64,000 bases of DNA from Kondoa malvinella. Lineage: Eukaryota > Basidiomycota > Agaricostilbomycetes > Agaricostilbales > Kondoaceae. The notes beneath the pieces were generated by a model. The model made no database searches and was not told where the DNA came from. It was given only the letters and a program-made list of their open reading frames with translations. The stretch spans positions 374,609 to 438,608 of the forward strand of contig BCIM01000005.1 of assembly GCA_039545315.1 (NCBI GenBank). The letters run 5' to 3'. The translations under genes were made by a program, and so were the position numbers. Shown here piece after piece: positions 55,701 through 64,000 of this stretch (position 1 is the stretch's first letter; each line of letters opens with the position of its first letter).

Positions 55701-58574
55701 AGAAGCTGCAGCATCGCCTTGACGTTCGACACCAATGATGAAAATGACCAGGAAGAAAACATAGTACGCCATGATGAAGCCGACTAGAGCACAGCCGACA
55801 TTAGATGGTAAGCACCGGATGAGGAACATTGCTCACGATTGCGCCAAGTGTTTGACCATCTGTAACCGAATTGAGCTTCAAGATAAGCATCACCATCGAC
55901 CAGACCAGTGTTAGGGTCGAAACCGGCTGTAGTGCATTGTCTGTTGGCAAAAGGCAGACCGTCATAGCCAGGACCACTGGGTACAAAGTTTGCACATTGG
56001 GCGTTGATCGTTCGGAATTCGTTAGTGATGACAGCTTCGAAGGCGAAAGGCACCGGCGAGGCGTACGACAGCCATCGGAACCAAACGACCATTGACGGAC
56101 GCGGAATCGTGTAACCAGTGTAGATGGCGATGACCAAAATCAAGATACCAGCAAAGGCAGTTGCCACACTTTCGGTCTTACACCATGCACCAATAGCTCG
56201 GAAGACCGCAATCATAGACAATGTACCAAGCACAGTGAACAGGTAGAAGACGAAGAATTGACTGCCGAGTTCGTTTTGTAGACCAGAGATGTAGTATAGC
56301 AAGATGTCGAAAACCAGGATCGTGATGAGTTTGGCAGGCAATTCGACGACGAGTTGGGCAAGCGCGTCAGCGGAGGGCCGGATCATGGCAAAGCGCTTTT
56401 GACGTTGAATGATAGGACGTTGGGCGAACATGCCTGTCTCTCAAGTCAGTATGGTATGCAGTATTACACGAGGAGCAGACTGACTGGTCAATTCGGCCAT
56501 GGCCTGGAAAGCGTTGAACAGGATAGCAAAGAACAGGATACCACCACGAGAGAAGAAGGCTGAAGTGTTGACCGGCATAAGGAAGAAAGCAGACGCGATG
56601 ATGAGACCTTGGAAAACACTGGCGGCAGTTTTAATGATGAAAGTGACAATGTCACCACGTTCAAGTTGCGCACGACGACGGAGCGATAGACGGATTTGAG
56701 TAAGGTACGAAATATTCCATGGCGATTTGGCAGAAGCGCGACCGGCCTTTTCGTTGCGAGCAGACTGCTTGACGGCGGCGGCCTTCTCATCAGTGTTGAG
56801 ACTCTTGTTGTATGCTTGAAGAGCTTCATAGTTTTCCTTGCCCATCTTGCTCTCGTTGAAGAAAGCAGCCATTTCGTCAGCAGTGCGAGGGACACTCTTT
56901 GGGTCGACCTTGTCTCGAAGTTGACGAGCGTGGACATCGGTGACAGAAACCAAGAAATCGGGTGTAGTTTGACGAGGAGCTGGCTGATAACCCATGGATA
57001 TGAAATAGTCTTTGGCTTGTTTGACAGGACCAAAGTAGATTAGACGACCAGTGTGGATGACGGCGACTTTGTCGAAAAGCTGGTAGAGGTTCTCACCGCA
57101 CTGGTAGATCGACAACAAGGTAGTGGCTTCGCTGACGTCGGTGACGATACGCAGAGCCTTGCCGTATTCGAGAGCAGTAGAAGAGTCAAGACCACGCGTA
57201 GAGTTGTCGTGCGCCATGATGGTAGCTCTGGTTGCGAGAGCTTCGGCGATCGAGACACGCTTTCTTTCACCACCTGAGACACCTCTGACGACGCTGTTGC
57301 CGACTTTTGTGTTGTAAGTGTGCTTGAGACCGAGGATAGAGCTATTACCAAAATTAGATGATGAGGCTAATATTCCTGATCGAAACTTACCCCAGCACAT
57401 CTCTGAACAAAATGGCAAACTCTTGACGACTCTCGCCAGGAAGACGAGCTCTGGCAGCAGGAGCACGAGTCTGGGCGGCAAAGTCGAGCGTTTGTGCGAC
57501 GGTGACTGCACAGGTAAGCACATCAGCGAACCGACTTTGCTGCTACTATAACGTGGGGACTTACTTTGCGGGAAGTGCTCGTCATCTTCAGGTAGGTAAG
57601 CACACATGCCTCTGTAGCGATCGGCCATTGTCTCATGCGAGTGACCATCAAAGTGAAGGTTGCCCTCGATTGCCTTGTATCCAGCATGATAGTTGGTCAG
57701 GGTCTTGAGCAGCGTAGTGCTACCAGATCCAGGACGACCGAGGACGATGCACATTTCTCCAGGTTTGACATGACCAGTGAAACCCTGTCAGAAAGATCAG
57801 TCACGTATCATAGCAAATCCGGCCTTGCATACTTTCAGGATGACCTTTTCTGGCTCTTTTGTGGCCTTGCCCGATAGCTTGTGGTACAAAGTACGGAAAG
57901 GGCCGATGAGAAGATCGCCAAAACTAAGCACAAGACAGGCTATATTAGCTTTGAGGCTGACCGGTACGCCGAGAAGCTCACGAATTGTTGAGAGCCACTC
58001 CAGAGCCCAGACCCTTCACAGTCAGATCTGTAAAACAGACATTAGTCAAGTATGAGATGCGATATAGTGAACTTGCCCTCAAAAGCAACACCAAGCGAAG
58101 CACCTGAGTCAAGGCCAGCTTCACCTCTGCGGTTCAATAGATCTAAGCAGTCGCAAAAGCCCGCGTGAGCGACCTAAAACCAGCAGATAGTCTATGCTGA
58201 CATACCCTTGAGGAAAGCTTTGAGATCGAAATCGCCGTCTTCAGCTGGATTGATGTTACCAGCGTGGTGTGACGAGCGAGTACTGTATTGAGTAGCTCTG
58301 CGAGACAACCTTCGCATCAAGTCTTCACCACCTCTGTCGAATATTTGTGAGCTCCGACGACCGATCGACTAGTAATTTCAACAGACTCGGTGTTCATGAG
58401 TTCGGCCATCGTGTCTTCCTTCTTGTTGTTCCATGCAGGAGTGTCTTCATGTTCAGTCAAGGTTTGGCCGGATGAGGAATTATTGCCTTGAGAGCCGTCG
58501 CTCGAGTTGCTGCGGGTGATAGCATCTTGTGGGATGTATTCTATAGGTGTAGGCAGCGGGGCCTGGTTGGCCAT
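52739..58574 (-). CDS. PDR/CDR-type ABC transporter (full-size, ABCG)
   Basis: A full-length pleiotropic drug resistance pump with NBD-TMD repeated twice. The start at 58574 gives MANQAPLPTPIEYIPQDAIT. NBD1 has GRPGSGSTTLLKTL, where Ser replaces the Walker A Lys, as is common for the degenerate first site of PDR pumps. It also has GVSGGERKRVSIAEALATRA and MAHDNSTRGLDSSTALE. TMD1 spans about 56.6-55.8 kb. NBD2 has GESGAGKTTLLNVLAQR, the PDR-type signature LNTEQRKR, and LDEPTSGLDSQSAWSIM. TMD2 runs to about 53.0 kb. The tail is unusually charged (KKGKSSKKPKGPPSKKESEE) and ends with a 35-nt last exon encoding VNGANPASQA. Such pumps export azoles and other hydrophobic drugs or lipids. Confidence 0.93.
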
Positions 58575-58781
58575 GGTGGACAGAGTGTGTGAGCTTGACT
58601 GTCTGAGCAAGAAGAGTAAAATTTAACGAGACTAGCCTGCCGCTCTTGTGAGTAAGCGATCTCTCGGTCGTGTTTACCGTCAACAACAAATGTCTCGGTC
58701 AAATACGGCCCGTGGGCGGGATCGTCACGTTAAGCCCAGGCTGCAACAATATAGCATTGGCAACCAGGCATGCAAGCGCAC

Positions 58782-60690
58782 TCAAAATTCCGCTTTGAAA
58801 GATTCGGCGCCCTTCTTGTTCTGCAACGCAGTAACCTTGCCCTTGCCATCTTTGCCCACTACCAGTGTAATCTTGACGCTCCTCGTCGCTGCTCTCGCGC
58901 CTTCACCCTTGAGCGTCGCGTCAACCTTCAAGCTCAAATCCACCAATTGCCTATCCGCTTTCACCACTGGTGTCCGGGTCGGTTGCTCATCCTCGCTCTC
59001 ATCCTCACTATCTGCTGCCTTTTTGCCGTTGGTCTTCTTGGCTGGTTCTTCGACTTTGATCTCGTGTTTGCCTTCCCAAAGACTCAACACCACAGTCGAT
59101 TCTTTGTCACCTTCAGGTACTTGCACATCGATTGTCCGTCTAGCTGGTAAAGGAGAGTTTTCATATAGCAAAGGAGCGAATCGGCCAGTCTCTTCATCAG
59201 TTCCGAGAAGCAGACCAATAGGTTTCGACAAGGTTTTCGCGGAAGTCGCAACGTCTTGCCATTCTTTTGTAGAGATGTTGGCTGATGAGGGCTTTGTGAG
59301 TAGACCGGCTTGCAACACGCAGCCTTTTGCAATGACTTCGTCTGGGTCGAGTTCGGAAGTGATTGATGTTCGCGATGGGAAAATGTCGGCCAGGCGGGAA
59401 GAAAGGGTAGGGAGACGCGTAGAACCACCAATCAGGACGACCTGGACATCAAATCAGCATGACTCGTGACCTAAATGTATAGAAACACACTTCATGAATT
59501 TCGGCTGGGTCCAGACCTGACTTCTTGACAGCTTCTAGTGCCTTGTCTGTAATCGATTGGTAGACTTTGCTGCTGATCAGGTCGAATCTCATTCTGTTGA
59601 CGACACCCGAGTAGTCCATGCCCTCTGCCAAACTCTCGACCGCACAATTCGCCGATGTTGACACACTCAACGTCCTCTTGCTCGACTCTACTTCCAAAAG
59701 CAGTTTCATCATTGCTCGGTGGTTCGACTTTTCCAGTGGGACTTTGGTCTTTTTGGTGAATTCTTTCGAAAAGAATTCGACCAACCGGTCATCGAACGCT
59801 TCACCGCCTACTGAAGTATCCTTGACTGAACTGAGAGGAACAAGAAGACCTTGACGAGCTGCTACGACTGTTGCTGTAGTTGAAGAAGCACCAACGTCCA
59901 AGAAGAGCAAGTTTCGGTCGATGCCATGGAATTTAGCTGATGGTGCAGCTGTCCACCCATATGCCAAAGCAGCAGCAGCTACATCCGTTATAAGCTGTGC
60001 AGACTTGATGCCCGCTTCCGCCGATGCTTTTTGTAACGCTTCGCCTTGTGCTGGAGAAAAGTCTGCTGGAACGGCGAAAACGCAGGATTCAATCTTTCGA
60101 CCTAGGAAATCTTTTGCAGAGTTGAAGAGGGTGCGAAGGAATTTGACTGCAATCTCATGCACGGTGAGAACGGTTTCTTGTCCATTGACAACAACGCGGT
60201 AAGCTGGTTTGCCTTGGTGTTCAATGACTGGTGCAGAGCTGAACGGAGGTTTAAAGTCTTTTACTTCATCGTAGCTGTAACCAGATCGCTGATCAGCATT
60301 CCAATAGCACGCACGAACGGCGCAGTGGCATACCTCTTGCCTAGCAGATCTCTAAAGCGCAGGATGGTGTTGGCATTGTTCTTGACAAGCTGCCTTTTGC
60401 CTGGAATGCCAATGTATTCCTCTTCGCCTGCAAAGGAAACTGCATTGGCTATTTGTCTTGCTCCATCCTCGTCTGCGATGACATCTGGTAGCCCTTCCTG
60501 TTGGTGTCGAGCATGAGATCTCATGCCCCAACAGTCGACCAGACTCGTGCGAACCTTGTTGATGACAGCTACAGAGCTGAAAGAAGAACCAAAATTGACA
60601 CCGAGAACGACTGGAGCTGGAAGCGCACACGCCTGTCAGCTCTGCAATTCCGTATTCAGGAGTCTTCCACTGACTTTCTATAGTGACCAT
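58782..60690 (-). CDS. SSZ1: Ribosome-associated Hsp70 Ssz1
   Basis: Ssz1 is the atypical Hsp70 of the ribosome-associated complex that, with zuotin, stimulates Ssb at the nascent chain. The start at 60690 gives MVTIE; a 58-nt-class intron leads to TPVVLGVNFGSSFSSVAVIN, the first phosphate loop. Then come EGLPDVIADEDGARQIANAV and RQLVKNNANTILRFRDLLGK. The ATPase body contains SCVFAVPADFSPAQGEALQK and NLLFLDVGASSTTATVVAAR. DTSVGGEAFDDRLVEFFSKE and VVLIGGSTRLPTLSSRLADI complete it. The C-terminal part is shorter than in normal Hsp70s and acidic (SEDESEDEQPT), ending NKKGAESFKAEF, with no EEVD. The short, divergent substrate domain separates it from Ssa/Ssb. Antisense frames at 58648-59469 are shadows. 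Confidence 0.9.
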
Positions 60691-60972
60691 GTTGTCTAAG
60701 TCTAAGTGAGATGGTCTTGGGGCAGAAGCAAACGACTTGACAAAAAAGTGAAAGAATTCTCATGGCACGTGACACGATGTTTTCAGATTTGATACAGCTA
60801 TGATACAAAGTGTGTGTATGCAGGCAAGGATGCGCTGTTGATGCTGATGCGAATGCAACTAGCAGAAGCGAGGTTAGGCTATCTTCGAGGTGTTGGTGTC
60901 CATGATTCGGGCTGGTAATTGTCATCTGGATTCGAGGGTGGTTTCTGTGCTCAAGGTGTTAACAGTACATAG

Positions 60973-61748
60973 CTAGGCAAGGAATGAACGCACAAAAGCA
61001 GACAAAGCTAGAACGGCATGTCAGCATTTGCATGATCAAATCGAAAAAGATACTCACGAGACTTGGCCAACTCCTGCCTTTTCCTAATCCACTCCTTCTG
61101 CAGCTCCTCTTCCTTCAACCTTCTGCCATCCTGCGTTCTCGTCTTGATCGTATGCACTTCCTTCACCGCAGGAGTTTCGAGCTCTTCTTCTGGTGCGGCA
61201 TTCGCCGGATCAGCCGCTTCATCAGGCCTAATGCGAGGAGCTGTTAGTCGAGCATTCGCTTCTGACGCAGCTAGTTTGATCGCCGCTTGTTCCGCATTCA
61301 ACGTAGCTACGTTCTGCTGCAAGTTTGTATATCGCTCCTCTTCCGCATAGAGTTCCTATGTCGCTTTCAGTACACGCAGAAGGGAACAGGGAAAGAGACA
61401 CACTTCGAGCGTAGGTGGCTCTAAGCGAGAATGACGCAGCCAGGATTGCCATTGAGGTGCTATGTCCGTTCCAGTATACGCATAGAGAGGTTTCGCTTGC
61501 TTGTACTCGATGCTCCTCTTTGTGAAACGTGGATTGAGCGGATCAAAGGACTGGGGATTTGGCCTGCATTGGTATGCTTGAGCGATGTCCCTGTTGCAGG
61601 AGCTACTATCTTACCGTTCGAAGTATCGATTGCCCTGTATGTCGTAGCCGCGAAAGAAGGCATACTTGCCAATCTGTAGCAGCTTCAGCACAGGGACAGG
61701 TATGTAAAACTGACTTACCTTGAATTGCTTCAAGATCCTCGCGAGCAT
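60973..61748 (-). CDS. NDUFAF2: NDUFAF2 / B17.2-like complex I assembly factor
   Basis: A mitochondrial protein of the NDUFA12 family; the NDUFAF2 branch helps assemble respiratory complex I. The start at 61748 gives MLARILKQFK. Exons give IGKYAFFRGYDIQGNRYFER and SFDPLNPRFTKRSIEYKQAK. IAPQWQSWLRHSRLEPPTLE, the family hallmark, follows. A charged C-terminal extension (LYAEEERYTNLQQNVATLNA, DGRRLKEEELQKEWIRKRQE) then ends PLSAFVRSFLA from a 35-nt last exon. The long C-terminal extension is why I favour NDUFAF2 over the structural subunit NDUFA12. Confidence 0.8.
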
Positions 61749-62208
61749 TCGATTGGCACTGTACTAACGTTACGAGCGCCTAAACCGCTTGACGGTCGTT
61801 CTTCCCTACTTACAGACGGACAGAGCTTGCTGACCTGATTGTCCGGGACAGCTGCGCCGACCTTGGACGAGTTCGAAAAAATTGTGCAGAGGCTTACTTT
61901 CGCACCATGACATTCCCCAAAGTGATAGCGCTTGCGGGATATAGACGTAAGTCTCTGTTCTGCATGTTCCATCCTCTCTCTTTCGAGATGATGAAAAAGC
62001 TTATTCACACTGTCTGACCTGCGCGCAAGACGCAAAGGATCAGTGACGACGAACCTTGCTTCAACTACAACGGTATCTAATCGTTTTCACTCCTACACAA
62101 ATGTTATTGTATACGAGAGAGCGTTGAGCTGACTTTGGCTCTTTCGACAGGCGGATCTGTAGAATTGGCAGGGGTTAATGTAGTGTAATGCAATGCAATG
62201 CAATTCTA
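61749..62208. other. Intergenic stretch upstream of the NDUFAF2-like gene
   Basis: About 460 bp between the assembly-factor start and the UGGT stop, both on the minus strand. The frame at 61730-62035 has no support. A run of caatg repeats (taatgcaatgcaatgcaat) is at about 62186-62203. Confidence 0.35.
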
Positions 62209-64000
62209 TCATAGTTCATCCTTCTTCCTCTTCTCCTCTACTATTTCGACCGTCCCAGTCCCCTCTTCCACAAATTCTGCTTCTTGTAATTTCGCCTGAC
62301 CGAGTCGACCAGCTTCTTGCTGAAACACTGCTGATTCATCCGACTGCTGGTTAGCTGCGACTCTCTTCGCCAGCATTGCTATTTCAGTGTCGTAGACTGT
62401 CCATTCGGGTATGAGACGCTTCGCGCGTGCGAGTTTGGGTTCGTGTGTTTGAGGGTTGTTGCACTATCGAAGCATGAGCAAAAGTATTGCTTATGAGCTA
62501 GGGCTATTACCAGATCTATGGTCTTTGCTTCTGCGAGCGATTCATCGGAGCACCAGCTTAGTATCGAGTTAGATGTGACCATGAAGACAAAACAGCAAAC
62601 TCACGTCTCGCACCATAGCCAAGATCGATCAAGGGTGTACTAGATGGTCAGAATTAGCATGCTTCGTTGACACAGGCCCTAGCACTCACGATTGGTATTT
62701 GATGCTGCATGTTATTCGGCAAGTCCTGATCCAGATTTGCCAAAGAATTCGGATCAGACGACAAGCCCTGATACTGCCCACGCAGTCTATCCCCAGCAGC
62801 TATCTGACGAAACTTTTCCAGGTCGATGACATAGAGCGCAGAGATATGATACGGTCTGCCGGCAAGATGTTCTCGCCAATATCCAGTCTTCCAGAATCGA
62901 AAACCTTCCATCTCTGCGCGATCATCGCCCATGGGCGCATAGGCGTAGGGAGCGCCCTGTAGGTCTAGATCGACTAGCTGTTTTAGGTCGGTTCGGACGA
63001 TTTGGTCCGAGTCGATGAACAGAACGCGGGATAGCTCGAGAGGGAAGAGGACGTCGAGGAAGAGAATCTTGTATCTATAGACAGGTGTCGGCATAGTCGC
63101 CTGATTGTAGAGGAATGCTTACCCCCAAATTGTCCTTTGCTTCTCTTTCTGCGCGCGAAGCCAGTGCGGCCATTTATAGGTCACGAGCTCGTAGTCGAAG
63201 CCATACTCTACGGCCATGTGCGGTATGAAGCTCTATAGCAGTTATGAGTTTCACATTTCACCTTGACGAGTATGATATACCTTGAATGCGGGTGACAAGA
63301 AGTTTGAGATGAACCAAAACTTGACACTACTTTGGGTGTGACGCATGACGGAAACAATCATGATAAAAGCCATGCGCTATCAGCGTGTCAGACGGTTGTT
63401 TTTTTATCATGACGGAGAGCAGTACCTCGTAAAGTAGACCAGAAGCTACAGTGAACACGTTGATCTCGGCACCTCGATTTTCGGTCGTAGTAAGTCCAGC
63501 GGTATTTGCTCCTGTTTCTTTACCAAATAAAGTTCCCAATCTAGGTCAATTTCAGCTCCGGCCGCCAAATGTAAAACGAAGGATCCCACTTTGACTTCAT
63601 CTGATCAACGAAAGATGGAGCTGCTGCAGCCTTTCCAGGTAGACCTTCGTCCAATAGGTCCAGTATATCCTCCATTCCAGGATTGCGAGTGAATCGAGGG
63701 TAGATCGTCAAGCCTTCCATAGTAGTCAAAGCGACCTGGCTACCAGTTACGGACACATTGGCACTCTTCAGGCCAGCCGCGCCGACACTTTCCAAGTGGA
63801 AAACTTCGCTACTGCGGCCTGCGCGAATAGCTAGGTCGTAGAGGCCGGGACTCGCTTTGAGCTGAACATAGCCCAGATTGGCCATGACGCTGACACGGGG
63901 TGAGTCTGTTTCGACAGCAGCTGGAGAACATACTCACAGGCTATCAACCTTCGATGCATCACTCTTGCTGATCAGCTCTAGTTGCAATCCGCGAGGAGGA
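62209..64000 (-). CDS. UGGT: UDP-glucose:glycoprotein glucosyltransferase, C-terminal part
   Basis: An ER-lumen folding sensor that re-glucosylates misfolded N-glycoproteins for calnexin binding. Only the C-terminal part is in the window; the gene runs off the right edge. The sensor region contains [20 protein letters not shown] and [12 protein letters not shown]. The GT24 catalytic domain reads [20 protein letters not shown], then [10 protein letters not shown], which contains the metal-binding Dx[21 protein letters not shown] and [20 protein letters not shown] follow, with [21 protein letters not shown] text after them. The protein ends EEKRKKDEL, an ER-retrieval signal. About ten introns in the visible part. 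Stop TGA at 62209-62211. Confidence 0.92.

Noticed and set aside
55212..55787. 191-residue plus-strand frame
   Set aside because: Antisense to NBD2 of the ABC transporter; no independent support.
58648..59469. 273-residue open frame on the plus strand
   Set aside because: It is antisense to the SSZ1 coding region, which has clear Hsp70 motifs, and its own translation is a Ser/Leu-rich mirror with no family content.

Overview
The window is a gene-dense piece of a fungal nuclear genome, most likely a basidiomycete yeast or dimorphic fungus. The coding sequences are broken by many introns, mostly about 40-60 nt, with GTNNGT-type donors, CTGAC/CTAAC-like branch sites and CAG/TAG acceptors. The gene content is purely eukaryotic: GPI transamidase, Paf1, TOR, Ufd4, Ssz1, UGGT, Nta1 and Cox23. 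I cannot name the species from sequence alone. I see no operons, prophage, CRISPR array, intact transposon, rRNA or tRNA. CDS coordinates below run from start codon to stop codon and include introns. Exon joins were worked out by hand from reading-frame continuity and splice signals.

Layout, left to right. A partial unknown gene (1-317, -). PIG-S (528-2178, -), divergent from a Bet v 1/SRPBCC-like gene (2243-3030, +). An unknown multi-pass membrane protein (4035-5681, +), convergent with an unknown conserved protein (5823-7189, -). A medium-chain dehydrogenase/reductase (7448-9284, +) with 10-12 nt micro-exons, followed by a decayed scrap of sugar-transporter sequence. A MYND zinc-finger gene (9739-about 11386, +) that contains three ambiguous bases. 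A hexose transporter (11898-14059, -), divergent across a 1.7 kb gap from PAF1 (15752-17293, +). ArsH (17417-18628, -), back to back with a DUF1769 gene (18667-19872, +).

A tandem minus-strand block follows: a two-RRM protein, Nta1 amidase, a small cytochrome-b5-like protein, Ufd4 HECT ligase and a C2H2/fungal-specific transcription factor (20214-35652). The factor is divergent from the ACR3 arsenite pump (35853-37570, +). Then come an unknown small protein (37799-38465, -), mitochondrial uS5 (39421-40454, +) and TOR kinase (40525-49639, -). After these are a membrane-anchored methyltransferase (50425-51642, -), COX23 (51825-52395, +), a PDR-type ABC transporter (52739-58574, -), Ssz1 (58782-60690, -), an NDUFAF2-like assembly factor (60973-61748, -) and the C-terminal part of UGGT (62209-64000, -).

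Functional links are loose. Two arsenic genes (ArsH, ACR3) lie about 17 kb apart. Nta1 and Ufd4, both of which act in N-end-rule/UFD proteolysis in budding yeast, are near neighbours. Three genes serve mitochondria (uS5m, Cox23, NDUFAF2-like). I found no convincing new multi-gene system. The most notable structural signal is the repeated use of very small exons, including last exons of 10-20 nt that carry the diagnostic C-terminal residues of TOR and Ufd4.
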